In this document: positions 8,124 through 16,704 of the stretch, piece by piece | Numbering within the stretch: position 1 is the stretch's first letter | How the letters are laid out: the number at the start of each line of letters is the position of its first letter | Assembly: GCF_030409335.1 (NCBI RefSeq) | Contig: NZ_JAUFPN010000147.1 | Span: 89,345 to 153,344 of the forward strand | Reading direction: 5' to 3' | DNA length: 64,000 bases | Source: Paeniroseomonas aquatica | GTDB lineage: Bacteria > Pseudomonadota > Alphaproteobacteria > Acetobacterales > Acetobacteraceae | Translations under genes and position numbers: made by a program | Notes under the pieces: model-generated | What the model saw: the letters and a program-made list of their open reading frames with translations, nothing else | Told to the model about the DNA's origin: nothing | The model's database searches: none

Positions 8124-8942
8124 ATGAGAGGGTCGCGTTGGCGGCGGATGGCGTTTGTCCTGGTGGTGGCGGGGGCCTATGGGCTGGTCCTGGCGCCGGT
8201 GCTTGCCGTGGTGGTCATCAGCGTCTTCGCCCAGGAGATCGTCAGCTTCCCGCCCGAGGGATTCACCCTCCGCTGGTATGCCAATGCCTGGGAGAAGCGG
8301 GAATTCGCCCGCGGCTTCGTCACCTCGCTGCAGGTTGCCTTCGCCGCCTCGGCGATCGGCGTCCCGCTCGGCACCGCCGCGGCGCTGGCCATCAACCGCG
8401 GCTTCGGCCGGATGGACGGGCTGCGGGGGGCGATGAACACGCTGCTGCTCGGGCCGCTGGCCGTCCCCGGCGTGGTCGCGGGCACCGCGCTCTACCTCTT
8501 CTACGTCCGGGCCGAGTTCTGGATCGACGACGACATCAAGGGCACCACCCTCGGCCTGGTCGCGGCGCATGTGCTGCTGACCATCCCCTGGACGGTCCGG
8601 CTGGTCTCGGCCTCCCTCCAGGGCCTCGACCGCTCGGCGGAGGAGGCTGCGGCCAACCTCGGCGCCCGGCCGCTGACGGTCTTCTGGCGGGTCACCCTGC
8701 CGATGCTGCGGCCCGGCGTGGTCGCCGCCTGCCTCTTCAGCTTCATCCAGAGCTTCGAGAACCTCGAGCTCACCCTGCTGCTGGTCGGCCCGGGCCGGGT
8801 CACCCTGCCGGTCGCCATGCTCAACTACCTGGAGTTCCGCGTGGACCCGACGCTTGCCGCCGTCGCCACCGTGCAGATCGTGCTGGTCGGTGCGCTGATG
8901 CTGATCACCGACCGCTTCGTCAAACTCAGCCGGGTGGTCTGA
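8124..8942 (+). CDS. Polyamine-type ABC transporter permease (PotC-like)
   Basis: 272 residues with about six membrane segments and the inner-membrane ABC permease signature EEAAANLGA (about 173-181), which contacts the ATPase. Length and layout match PotC of spermidine/putrescine importers. An AGGAGG ribosome site precedes the ATG. It is the first gene of a six-gene plus-strand operon: permease, ATPase, three binding proteins, second permease. The ATPase gene starts 2 bases after this stop. Confidence 0.92.
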   Translation: MRGSRWRRMAFVLVVAGAYGLVLAPVLAVVVISVFAQEIVSFPPEGFTLRWYANAWEKREFARGFVTSLQVAFAASAIGVPLGTAAALAINRGFGRMDGLRGAMNTLLLGPLAVPGVVAGTALYLFYVRAEFWIDDDIKGTTLGLVAAHVLLTIPWTVRLVSASLQGLDRSAEEAAANLGARPLTVFWRVTLPMLRPGVVAACLFSFIQSFENLELTLLLVGPGRVTLPVAMLNYLEFRVDPTLAAVATVQIVLVGALMLITDRFVKLSRVV

Positions 8943-8944
8943 GC

Positions 8945-10021
8945 ATGGGCACCCTCGTCCTCGAAGGCCTCGCCCGCCGCTACGGCGCCACCGTGGCGGT
9001 GGAGCGGGTCGACCTCGACGTGCAGGACGGCGAGCTGGTGGCCTTGCTCGGCCCCTCCGGCTGCGGCAAGACGACCACCCTGCGGATGGTCGCGGGCTTT
9101 GTCCCGCCGAGTGCCGGCCGGGTGCTGATCGGCGGCCGGGACGTGACCCGGGCGGCGCCGCATGGCCGCGATACCGGCATGGTCTTCCAGTCCTATGCGC
9201 TGTTCCCGCACATGAGCGTCGGCCAGAACGTCGCCTTCGGGCTCGAGATGCGGAAGGTCGGCCGCGCCGAGCGCGAGCGGCGCGTGACGGAGGCGTTGCG
9301 CCTAGTCCGGCTGGAGGGGCTGGCGGACCGGCTGCCGCGGCAGCTCTCGGGCGGGCAGCAGCAGCGGGTGGCACTGGCCCGCGCCCTGGTGGTGAACCCG
9401 GCGGTCTTTCTGCTGGACGAGCCGCTGTCGAACCTCGATGCCAAGCTGCGCGCCGAGGTCCGCTTCGAGATCCGCGCCCTGCAGCAGCGGCTCGGCCTGA
9501 CCACGCTGTTCGTGACGCATGACCAGGAGGAGGCGCTGACCATGGCCGACCGTCTCGTCGTCATGGACCGCGGCCGCGTCCGCCAGATCGGCAATGCCGA
9601 GGCGCTCTACGAACGCCCGGCCGATGCCTTCGTCGCCGGCTTCATCGGCCGCTGCAACCTGCTGCGCGGGGCCCTCGAGTCGCCCGGACGCTTCCGCGCC
9701 GCCGGCGGCGCCACCCTGCCCTGCGCCCCCGGCGCCGCCCCGGCCGATTCGGTGCTGGCGCTCCGGCCGGAGCGCGTCTCGGTCGAGACCCGGGGCGAGG
9801 GCCTTCCCGCCCGGCTGCTCGCGGTGACCTATCTCGGGGCCCAGACCGAGTACCACCTGGATCTGGGCGGCACCAAGCTGCTCGCCATCCGGGCGACGCC
9901 GGCCGAGGACGACCCCCGCCGCGCCCTGGCCCCCGGGGATGCCGTGACGGTGCACTGGAGCCCGGCCGAGGCGCGGCTGCTGCCGGCCCTGCCCGGCGAC
10001 CTCGTGGAGGAGGCCGCGTGA
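8945..10021 (+). CDS. Polyamine-type ABC transporter ATPase (PotA-like)
   Basis: 358 residues. Walker A GPSGCGKT (36-43), signature LSGGQQQ (134-140), Walker B FLLDEP (155-160) and switch His in VTHD. A C-terminal TOBE-type domain starts at about residue 275 (LALRPERVSV). This is the standard PotA/FbpC arrangement. It energises import through the PotC-like and PotB-like permeases of the same operon. Its stop overlaps the ATG of the first binding-protein gene. Confidence 0.94.
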   Translation: MGTLVLEGLARRYGATVAVERVDLDVQDGELVALLGPSGCGKTTTLRMVAGFVPPSAGRVLIGGRDVTRAAPHGRDTGMVFQSYALFPHMSVGQNVAFGLEMRKVGRAERERRVTEALRLVRLEGLADRLPRQLSGGQQQRVALARALVVNPAVFLLDEPLSNLDAKLRAEVRFEIRALQQRLGLTTLFVTHDQEEALTMADRLVVMDRGRVRQIGNAEALYERPADAFVAGFIGRCNLLRGALESPGRFRAAGGATLPCAPGAAPADSVLALRPERVSVETRGEGLPARLLAVTYLGAQTEYHLDLGGTKLLAIRATPAEDDPRRALAPGDAVTVHWSPAEARLLPALPGDLVEEAA

Positions 10022-11032
10022 GCCTGACCCGTCGCGGGTTGATCGCCGCCGCCCTGGCGACGCCGGCGCTGGCGCAGGCGCCGAGCGAGGTGGTGGTCGG
10101 CACCTGGGGCGGCGACTACGGACGGCGCGCTGCTCGGCAGCGAGATCGAGGGGCCGCTGCTGCGCCCGCTGGGCATCACGGCGCAGCAGGATGTCGGGAC
10201 CCCGGCCGCCCGCCGGACCAGGCTGATCGCCGAGCGAACCTCCCGCCGGGCCAGCATGGACGTGGTCTGCCTCGGCGACGCGGATACCCATGCCATGGGA
10301 CAGCTGGGGTTGCTGGAGGAGCTGACGCCGGAGAAGGTGCCCAACCTCGCCAAGGTCATCCCGGCGCTGCGGCTGCCCTTCACCCTGCCGCACATCTATT
10401 CGGTGCGGACCATCCTGACCAACCCGGCCCGCATCCAGCTGGCGCCGGCGCGCTATGCCGATCTGTTCGAGGAGCGCTTCCGCAACCGCATCGGCTTCTC
10501 CGACCTGCTCTTCACCCACATGACCGAGGCGGCCGCCATCGCCGCCGGCGGCGACGAGCGCAACCACCAGCCGGGCTATGCCAAGCTGCTGGAGTGGAAG
10601 CGGCTGGGCGCCCGGGTCTATCCCTCGAACGAGGCCCTGGCGGCGGCGCTGAAGTCGGAGGAGGTGAGCGCCACCATCATGTGGCTCGGCCGCGCCTACA
10701 TGTGGAAGAAGGCCGGCATCCCGGTGCAGGCGGTGATCCCGGCGGAGGGGGCCACGCCCTATATCTCCTGCGCCTGCGTGCCGCGGAATGCGCGCAACAA
10801 GGCGGCGGCCTTCGCCTATCTCGATGCGATGCTCGACCCCCGCGCCGCGCTGGGCTTCGCCGAGCGGATGGGCTTCCTGCCGACCACCGACACGCCGCTG
10901 CCCGCCGCCCTGCAGGCCGAGATCGGCCTGACGCCGGCGCAGCAGGCCGCGTTGCGGGTGCAGGATTTCGATTATCTGGCGCGGAGCAATGCCGCGACGC
11001 TCGACTTCTGGAACAGGGAATTCAAGGGATGA
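10018..11032 (+). pseudogene. First of three tandem PotD-like binding proteins, frameshifted
   Basis: The gene starts at the ATG at 10018 with a Tat-like signal (LTRRGLIAAAL) and the segment VVVGTWGGDYG shared with its two neighbours. At about 10120-10124 the reading frame must shift by +1 (one extra base, C at 10123, or two missing) to rejoin the remainder, which continues in another frame as a full PotD-like protein to the TGA at 11030-11032. Without the shift the first frame reads an unrelated sequence. The rest keeps MDVVCLGDAD, PHIYSVRTIL and YPSNEALAAALKSEE. It is either a real inactivating indel or a sequencing error. The end overlaps the next start (ATGA). Confidence 0.8.
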
Positions 11033-12048
11033 TCACCCGCCGCGGCGCGCTTGCCACCAGCCTCCTCGCCGGCCTGCCCGGCCTGTCCGCGGCCCAATCC
11101 GCCCAGGTCGTCGTCGGCACCTGGGGCGGCGACTATGGCGACCTGCTCGCCGGCAACATCGACAAGCCGCTGCTGGCGCCGCGCGGCACCGAGGTGATCC
11201 AGGACGTCGGCCCGCAGGACCCGCGCAAGACCAAACTGATCGCCGAGCGCAGCGCCCGGCGCGGCAGCATGGATGTCTGCTGCCTGTCGGACGTCGACAT
11301 GTTCAGCATGGCGCAGCAGGGCGTCTTCGAGCCGATCGACGAGGCCCGGGTGCCAAACCTGGCCAAGGCCATCCCCTCGCTGAAGCGGCCCTACTCGATC
11401 CCGCACATCTATTCGGCCAAGGTCATCCTCTACAACCCGGCCAAGGTCACCGCCGCGCCGCAGAGCTATGCCGACCTCTGGGACCCGAAGTACCGCGGCA
11501 AGGTGGGCCTGGTGGACATCCTGCACCTGCAAAACATGGAGACGGCGGCCATCGTCGCCGGCGGCGACCACCACGACTACGAGCCGGGCAAGCGCAAGCT
11601 GATGGAGCTGCGCAGCCTCGACGTGAAGGTCTATCCCTCGAACGAGGCCCTGGCAGCGGCGCTGAAATCCGAGGAGGTCTGGCTCAGCCTGATGTGGCTG
11701 GCGCGCGGCTTCATGTGGAAGAAGTCGGGCATTCCGGTGGAGGCCGCGGTGCCCTCCGAGGGCGCGACCAGCATCTGCTTCGAGATGGCGGTGCCGAAGA
11801 ATGCCCGCAACCGCGAGGGCGGGCTCGGCTACCTCAATGCCGCGCTCGACGCCAAGGCGCAGGGGGCCTTCGCCGACCGCATGGGCTATGCCCCGACCGT
11901 CACCGACGCGACCCTGCCGCCCGACCTTGCCCGGCAGATCAGCCTGACGCCGGAGCAGCAGGCCAAGCTGCGCACGCCGGACTACGAGTACATCGCCAGG
12001 AACCAGGTCGCGCTGATCGACTTCTGGAACAAGGAATTCAAGCGTTGA
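11029..12048 (+). CDS. Second tandem PotD-like ABC substrate-binding protein
   Basis: 339 residues. Export signal ITRRGALATSLLAG (Tat-like), cleavage after about SAAQS, then VVVGTWGGDYG. The body is a two-lobed extracellular solute-binding protein of the spermidine/putrescine class, with PHIYSAKVILYNP and YPSNEALAAALKSEEVW. It is strongly similar to both neighbouring genes and is intact. It is the likely functional receptor together with the third copy. Translationally coupled to the frameshifted copy upstream (ATGA) and to the third copy downstream. Confidence 0.92.
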   Translation: MITRRGALATSLLAGLPGLSAAQSAQVVVGTWGGDYGDLLAGNIDKPLLAPRGTEVIQDVGPQDPRKTKLIAERSARRGSMDVCCLSDVDMFSMAQQGVFEPIDEARVPNLAKAIPSLKRPYSIPHIYSAKVILYNPAKVTAAPQSYADLWDPKYRGKVGLVDILHLQNMETAAIVAGGDHHDYEPGKRKLMELRSLDVKVYPSNEALAAALKSEEVWLSLMWLARGFMWKKSGIPVEAAVPSEGATSICFEMAVPKNARNREGGLGYLNAALDAKAQGAFADRMGYAPTVTDATLPPDLARQISLTPEQQAKLRTPDYEYIARNQVALIDFWNKEFKR

Positions 12049-13061
12049 GGCGGCGGGATCTCGCGCTTGCGGTCGCCGCGCTGACGGCGGGGGCGCCGCG
12101 CCTGCCGCGGGCCCAGGGCTCCCAGGTCGTGGTCGGCACCTGGGGCGGCGACTACGGCGAGATCCTGCAGCAGGGCCTCGATGCCCCCCTCGCCCGCCCG
12201 GCCGGGTTGGAGCCGGTGCAGGACGTGGCGCCGGCGCCGCCGCGCAAGGCCAAGCTGCTGGCCGAGCGCCAAGCGCGCCGCGGCAGCATGGATGTCGCGG
12301 CGCTGTCCGACGTCGACATGTACGAGCTCTCCCAGCATGGGCTGTTCGAGCCGGTGCCGGCGCTGACGCGCGCCGCCGCCGTCATCCCGGCGCTGCGCAA
12401 GCCCTATGCGGTGCCGCACATCTATTCCGCCCGCGTCATCCTCTACAATCCGGCCCGGGTAGCGACGCCGCCGCGCAGCTATGCCGACCTCTGGGACCCG
12501 CGGTACCGCGGCCGGGTCGGCCTCTCCGACCTGCTCTACGCGCAATACGCGGAGACGGCCGCCATCGTCGGCGGCGGCGGCCCCGGCGACTTCGCCCCGG
12601 CATGGAACAAGCTGCGGGAGTGGAAGCGCCTCGGCGCCCGGGTCTATCCCTCGAACGAGGCGCTGGCGGCGGGGCTGAAGTCCGAGGAGGTCTGGCTGAC
12701 CGTCATGTGGCTGGCCCGCGGCTACATGTGGAAGCAGGCCGGCCTGCAGATCGAGCATGTGGTGCCCGAGGAGGGCGCCACCTCGATCACCTACGAGATG
12801 GGGGTGCCGAAGAACAGCCGCGGCAAGGACCAGGCCTGGCGCTACATCGACCTGATGCTGGACCCGCGCGCCCAGGGCGCCTTCGCCCGCCGCATGGGCT
12901 ACGTCCCGACCGTGAGCGATGCGCCGCTGCCGCCCGATCTGGCGCGGCAGATCAGCCTCTCCGAGGCCGACCAGGCGAGGCTCCGCACCCCGGACTACGG
13001 CTACATGGCGCGCATGGCGCCGGACGTGCTGGAGTTCTGGAACCGCGAGTTCAAGGCCTGA
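12045..13061 (+). CDS. Third tandem PotD-like ABC substrate-binding protein
   Basis: 338 residues from a TTG start that overlaps the previous stop (TTGA). TTG is the only in-frame start that keeps the signal MRRRDLALAVAAL. The mature part has VVVGTWGGDYG, PHIYSARVILYNP and ARVYPSNEALAAGLKSEE, so it is a paralogue of the two preceding genes. It ends FWNREFKA, matching FWNREFKG and FWNKEFKR in the others. The PotB-like permease gene begins 2 bases later. Confidence 0.9.
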   Translation: MRRRDLALAVAALTAGAPRLPRAQGSQVVVGTWGGDYGEILQQGLDAPLARPAGLEPVQDVAPAPPRKAKLLAERQARRGSMDVAALSDVDMYELSQHGLFEPVPALTRAAAVIPALRKPYAVPHIYSARVILYNPARVATPPRSYADLWDPRYRGRVGLSDLLYAQYAETAAIVGGGGPGDFAPAWNKLREWKRLGARVYPSNEALAAGLKSEEVWLTVMWLARGYMWKQAGLQIEHVVPEEGATSITYEMGVPKNSRGKDQAWRYIDLMLDPRAQGAFARRMGYVPTVSDAPLPPDLARQISLSEADQARLRTPDYGYMARMAPDVLEFWNREFKA

Positions 13062-13063
13062 GC

Positions 13064-13894
13064 ATGGCGGCCCTGGTCCTCCCGGCGGCACTGCTGGTGC
13101 TGGTCCTGCTGGTCGCGCCGATGGCGATGCTCTTCCGCATCAGCCTGAACCAGTACAGCCCGACCGAGCTGATGATCGAGGCGCTGTCGCCGGAGAACTA
13201 CCTCCGCGCCATCGCCGACCCCTACTACCAGGACGTGCTGGCGACCACGATGGGGGTGGCGCTGTCCTGCACCCTGATCGCCCTGCTGCTCGGCTTCCCC
13301 GCCGCTTACTGGCTGGCGCGGATGGAGAGCCGCTGGAAGAGCCTCGCCGTCATCCTGACGCTCTTTCCGCTGCTGGTCGGCAACGTGGTCCGCGCCGCCG
13401 GCTGGATGGCGCTGCTCGGCCGCGACGGCGCCATCAACGCCGGGCTGATGGGCCTCGGGCTGATCGCGGAGCCGCTGACGCTGCTCTACACCCGCGGCGC
13501 CGTCATCCTCGGCATCGTCGCGGTGGTGGCGCCCTACATGATCCTGACGCTCGCCTCGGTGATCGAGGCGATCCCCCGCCAGGTCGAGGAGGCCGCCGCC
13601 AACCTCGGGGCCGGGCCGCTGACCGGCTTCCGCCGGGTGGTGCTGCCGCTGGCGCTGCCGGGGGTCGCGGCCGGCAGCGTGCTGGTCTTCATCCTCTGCA
13701 TGAACGCCTATGCGACGCCGGTGCTGCTGGGCGGGCCGCAGTTCAAGATGATGGCGCCGGCGGTCTACGACCAGTTCGTCAAGGGTACCAACTGGCCCTT
13801 CGGCGCGGCGCTGGCCTTCGTCCTGCTGGTGGTGACCCTGACCCTGACCATCGCCGGCAGCGCCCTGCTCGCCCGCCGCAGCCGCCGCGGCTGA
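13064..13894 (+). CDS. Polyamine-type ABC transporter permease (PotB-like)
   Basis: 276 residues with about six membrane segments. The ATPase-contact loop EEAAANLGAGPLTGF lies in the second half. It has the N-terminal RISLNQYSP segment typical of PotB/PotH subunits. It is the partner of the PotC-like subunit at the operon's other end; separation of the two permeases by the receptor genes is unusual in layout but complete in content. Last gene of the transporter operon. Confidence 0.92.
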   Translation: MAALVLPAALLVLVLLVAPMAMLFRISLNQYSPTELMIEALSPENYLRAIADPYYQDVLATTMGVALSCTLIALLLGFPAAYWLARMESRWKSLAVILTLFPLLVGNVVRAAGWMALLGRDGAINAGLMGLGLIAEPLTLLYTRGAVILGIVAVVAPYMILTLASVIEAIPRQVEEAAANLGAGPLTGFRRVVLPLALPGVAAGSVLVFILCMNAYATPVLLGGPQFKMMAPAVYDQFVKGTNWPFGAALAFVLLVVTLTLTIAGSALLARRSRRG

Positions 13895-13990
13895 TCCCGG
13901 CGCGCCGCGCCGCTCGGCACCCGGCGCGGCGCCGCTCGGCAACAGCCAGCGCCCAGGCGCGTTGCATGCGGCGAACCCAGGAGGAAAGCC

Positions 13991-14176
13991 GTGTCCGATA
14001 CCGTCACCCCGTCCAGCCCGAACCCTGGCCCGGAAATCCCGGCGCCCTCGCCCTCCCCGGCGCCGTCGCCCGGCCCCGGACCGCTCGACCCCTCCCCCGG
14101 CCCGGGTCCGGAACTGCCGCCGACCAGCCCGCCGATGCCTCCGACCATGCCTCCGCCGCAGGCTGCAGCATATTGA
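13991..14176 (+). CDS. Small proline-rich protein
   Basis: 61 residues from a GTG start preceded by a good ribosome site (AGGAGGAAA). More than a third of the residues are Pro, in PSP, PGP and PPM blocks, with no charged core, membrane segment or signal. The ribosome site argues for a real gene, but no family is recognised. It lies 96 bases after the transporter operon. Confidence 0.55.
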   Translation: MSDTVTPSSPNPGPEIPAPSPSPAPSPGPGPLDPSPGPGPELPPTSPPMPPTMPPPQAAAY

Positions 14177-14294
14177 TTTTGCAGTATTATGTTCCGGTAA
14201 TCCGGGGCGGCTGACGCATCTGGCCGGGGTCCGCCACGTTGGCGCGGGGCGGGCCGCATCGGGTGGCCCCAGAGCAGCGGAAGGAGCGGATCCC

Positions 14295-14546
14295 ATGGCC
14301 CAGACCGGCAAGCGCAATCCAGGCAATTTCGCCAACGACCGAGAGCGTGCGGCGGCCGCCGGCCGCCTGGGCGGACTTCACCAGGGCAAGGCGACCAATC
14401 CCGGCAATTTCGCCAACGACCGCGAGCGGGCCGCCAGTGCCGGCCACGCCGGCGGGCAGAGCCAGGGCAAGGCCAACAACCCCGGCAATTTCGCCAATGA
14501 CCGCGCCAAGGCCGCCCTGGCCGGCCGCGCCGGCGGCCGCGGCTGA
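14295..14546 (+). CDS. KGG-repeat stress-induced small protein
   Basis: 83 hydrophilic residues built of three copies of a roughly 25-residue unit, NPGNFANDRERAAxAGxxGG with linking QGKA segments. This is the KGG / stress-induced acidophilic repeat found in general stress proteins such as GsiB and con-10 relatives. The repeats are also recognisable at DNA level. An AAGGAG ribosome site lies 9 bases upstream. The leader (14165-14200) is locally AT-rich and may hold the promoter. It probably acts as a hydrophilin-like protectant in dry or starved cells (family inference). Confidence 0.85.
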   Translation: MAQTGKRNPGNFANDRERAAAAGRLGGLHQGKATNPGNFANDRERAASAGHAGGQSQGKANNPGNFANDRAKAALAGRAGGRG

Positions 14547-14567
14547 GCAGGCAGGGCCGGGCGCGCC

Positions 14568-15407
14568 TCAGATCCGCCCGAGCAGCCCGGCCCCGATGAC
14601 GGCCAGCCGGTCGCCGAGGCCGCGCCCCGGCGGCACCGCCCGGCCCAGCCGCAGGCGCCGCAGGTCGCGCCGTGCCAGCACCAGCGGCAGGCCGGCGGCG
14701 GTGACCAGCCGGCCGAGGCCCAGCCGCCGCGCCTCCGCCGGCCGTGCTCCGGCTGCCGCCAGTGCCGCCACGACGGGCCCGGCGGCGCCGGGCGCCGCCG
14801 CCGCCGCCTCCGCCGACAGGCCATGCCGGGCCAGCGTCTCGGCCGGCAGCAGGCAGCGGCCCTGCCCGGCCAGGGCCGGGACGCTGCGCAGGACCCCGGC
14901 CAGGCCATAGGCCACGCCGGCCTCCTGCAGCGCCACCAGCGCCGCCCCCGAGGCGCCGAGCAGCCGCCCGACGGCCACCGCGAAACCGCCGGCCGTGCCG
15001 CGCAGATAGGCCTGGAAGGCGGCCTCCGTCGGCATGCCCTCCTCCTCGGCCTCGGCTTCGCGGGCATCCGCCAGGGCCAGCAGCGCCGCCGGCTCCAGCA
15101 GTCCCGCGGTGATCGCCGCATGCAGCGGCCCGGCCACCTCGTGCAGCCGCGGCGGCTTGCCGGCGGCGGCCTCCGCCACCACGTCGCGCCACCACTGCAG
15201 GCGGATCAGCGCCAGCAATGGCGTCCGCGCCGCCTCCCGGGCGCGGGCCAGCTCGTGGTTGAAGCCGATCAGGGTGAACAACGCCTCCCGCTTCGCCGCG
15301 GGGGCGAAGAGGGCGCAGAGGAATCGGTCGGGATCGCGGGCCCGGGCGAGGGCGGCGATTCCGGAAAGCGACGACGGCGCGGGGGTCTCGGGCATATGCG
15401 GCTTCAT
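14568..15407 (-). CDS. Squalene/phytoene synthase-family protein, NDUFAF6-like
   Basis: 279 residues. The opening RARDPDRFLCALFAP, the FNHELARARE helix and IRLQWWRDVV are characteristic of the alphaproteobacterial relatives of the complex I assembly factor NDUFAF6. Both Asp-rich motifs needed by true squalene or phytoene synthases (DxxxD) are absent: the positions read NHELA and VLRSVP. Prenyl transfer is therefore unlikely. In related genomes this gene follows yajC-secD-secF; yajC lies 1.3 kb away here. The start was taken at MKPHMPET because longer forms would overlap the sod promoter. Confidence 0.82.
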   Translation of the reverse strand: MKPHMPETPAPSSLSGIAALARARDPDRFLCALFAPAAKREALFTLIGFNHELARAREAARTPLLALIRLQWWRDVVAEAAAGKPPRLHEVAGPLHAAITAGLLEPAALLALADAREAEAEEEGMPTEAAFQAYLRGTAGGFAVAVGRLLGASGAALVALQEAGVAYGLAGVLRSVPALAGQGRCLLPAETLARHGLSAEAAAAAPGAAGPVVAALAAAGARPAEARRLGLGRLVTAAGLPLVLARRDLRRLRLGRAVPPGRGLGDRLAVIGAGLLGRI

Positions 15408-15417
15408 GCCCGCTTGC

Positions 15418-15446
15418 TTGACGCGCGGGAAGCCGCCGCCTAGCTG
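15418..15446 (+). promoter_or_regulatory. Candidate promoter of the superoxide dismutase gene
   Basis: TTGACG (15418-15423), a 17-base spacer, then TAGCTG (15441-15446), lying about 54 bases before the sod start. The -35 box is good and the -10 box weak, as is common in GC-rich alphaproteobacteria. Confidence 0.4.
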
Positions 15447-15499
15447 TCCTTCAGCCCCCGGGCCTGCCGGGTGCACCACCCACAAACGGGAGAGACCCC

Positions 15500-16138
15500 A
15501 TGGCCTTCAGCCTGCCTGCGCTGCCTTACGATACCAGCGCGCTCGCCGCCCAGGGCATGTGCCAGGAGACGCTCGAGCTCCATCACGGCAAGCACCACAA
15601 CGCCTATGTCACCGCGCTGAACGGCCTGGTCGAGAGCAAGGGCCTGGCCGGCAAGTCGCTCGAGGCCATCGTCGCCGAGGCCGGCAAGGCCGGGGCCGAC
15701 GGCGCCCCGGTGCTCAACCAGGCCGGCCAGCACTGGAACCACATCCTGTTCTGGCAGGTGATGTCGCCCAAGGGCGGCGGCGACAAGCTGCCGGCCACGC
15801 TGGCGGCCAAGATCGAGCAGGACCTCGGCGGCTTGGCGACCTTCAAGGAGGCCTTCAAGCAGGCCGGCGTCACCCAGTTCGGCTCCGGCTGGGCCTGGCT
15901 GATCGTCGGCGCCGACGGCAAGCTGAAGGTGACCAAGACCCCGAACGGCTCCAACCCGATCGCCACCGGCGAGGGCACGCCGATCCTCGGCGTCGACGTC
16001 TGGGAGCACGCCTACTACCTCGACTTCCGCAACGTCCGGCCGAACTACCTCGACAACTTCCTGAACAAGCTGGTCGACTGGGAAGTGGTCGAGGGCCTGC
16101 TGAAGAACGGCGGGCTGAAGTCCGGCCAGGCGGCCTGA
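15500..16138 (+). CDS. sodB: Iron-type superoxide dismutase
   Basis: 212 residues. It dismutes superoxide to oxygen and peroxide in the cytoplasm. Metal ligands are H28 (LHHGKHH), H81 (WNHILFW), D166 and H170 (DVWEHAYY). The second-sphere Gln is at position 77 (AGQ), the Fe-SOD arrangement; the Mn-type Gln in the C-terminal half is replaced by Gly (TPNG). The ribosome site GGGAGAG precedes the ATG. Two strong hairpins follow the stop, so it is probably a single-gene transcript. Confidence 0.95.
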   Translation: MAFSLPALPYDTSALAAQGMCQETLELHHGKHHNAYVTALNGLVESKGLAGKSLEAIVAEAGKAGADGAPVLNQAGQHWNHILFWQVMSPKGGGDKLPATLAAKIEQDLGGLATFKEAFKQAGVTQFGSGWAWLIVGADGKLKVTKTPNGSNPIATGEGTPILGVDVWEHAYYLDFRNVRPNYLDNFLNKLVDWEVVEGLLKNGGLKSGQAA

Positions 16139-16149
16139 GCAGGACGTCT

Positions 16150-16166
16150 GGGAGACGGTGTCTCCC
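16150..16166 (+). terminator. Hairpin after sodB
   Basis: GGGAGAC and GTCTCCC form a perfect 7-bp stem with loop GGT, extendable outward by wobble pairs. It lies 12 bases after the stop, with only a weak T-run beyond. Confidence 0.5.
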
Positions 16167-16180
16167 GGATGCTTGTTCGT

Positions 16181-16202
16181 CGATGCCGGCTGGTCGGCAT
16201 CG
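16181..16202 (+). terminator. Second hairpin after sodB
   Basis: CGATGCCG and CGGCATCG form a perfect 8-bp stem around GCTGGT. Lying between convergent genes, it could stop transcription from both sides. Confidence 0.45.
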
Positions 16203-16251
16203 ACGGATGAAGGGCCCGAGGGATTTCGCCTCCCCGGGCCCGCGCTGCTGC

Positions 16252-16704
16252 TTAGTCGGTGAACCTTGGCCCCCGTTCGAGGCCCGGGGCGAAGCGATGG
16301 AAGGGCTCGGCCAGCTCCTCCGGCCAGACCGCGACGCGCGGCGGTGCGAGGTAGATGGGCCCGCCATCGACCAGCAGCATCAGGTACAGCCGCTCGCCCT
16401 CGGCGTCGAAGGCCATGAACAGGCCGCGGTCGCCCTCGCTGCCCCAGCCCACCAGCCAGCGGTCGGCGACAAGCGCCACCGGCGGCCCCGGCAGCCGCAT
16501 GCCCTCGTAGACCGATTGCTGCCGGCCGCGTGCGGCGCCGCGCAGCAGCACGGCGACCGAGCCCAGTGCACCCAGCTGCACCAGCGTGCCGCCGGCAACC
16601 GCCCGGGCTTCCGGGTCCGCCGCCCGGGCAGCGCACGGGGCGAGCAGCCGCGCCCCGCAGGCCGCCGGCAGCAGGACCGCCAGCGCCCGGCGCGACGGCG
16701 TCAC
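16252..16704 (-). CDS. Exported hypothetical protein downstream of yajC
   Basis: 150 residues from a GTG that overlaps the yajC stop (GTGA), which fixes the start. The N-terminus (TPSRRALAVLLPAACG) looks like a secretion signal ending near residue 28. The mature part contains YLMLLVDGGPIYLAPP and is rich in Arg and Gly; no known domain was recognised. Translational coupling to yajC suggests an envelope role, but none can be named. Confidence 0.7.
   Translation of the reverse strand: MTPSRRALAVLLPAACGARLLAPCAARAADPEARAVAGGTLVQLGALGSVAVLLRGAARGRQQSVYEGMRLPGPPVALVADRWLVGWGSEGDRGLFMAFDAEGERLYLMLLVDGGPIYLAPPRVAVWPEELAEPFHRFAPGLERGPRFTD

Noticed and set aside
10117..10126. Programmed ribosomal frameshifting in the first receptor gene
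   Set aside because: No slippery heptamer or shift-stimulating structure is evident, and the family is not known to use frameshifting; an indel is simpler.
14184..14194. GTATTATGTTC upstream of the KGG gene, identical to part of the imuA LexA box
   Set aside because: The second GTTC half-site is absent (TGCA instead), so it is not a LexA operator by the accepted pattern; the match may be chance.
14305..14540. CRISPR-like array in the KGG gene
   Set aside because: The repeats are in-frame coding units with no spacers; no cas gene is nearby.
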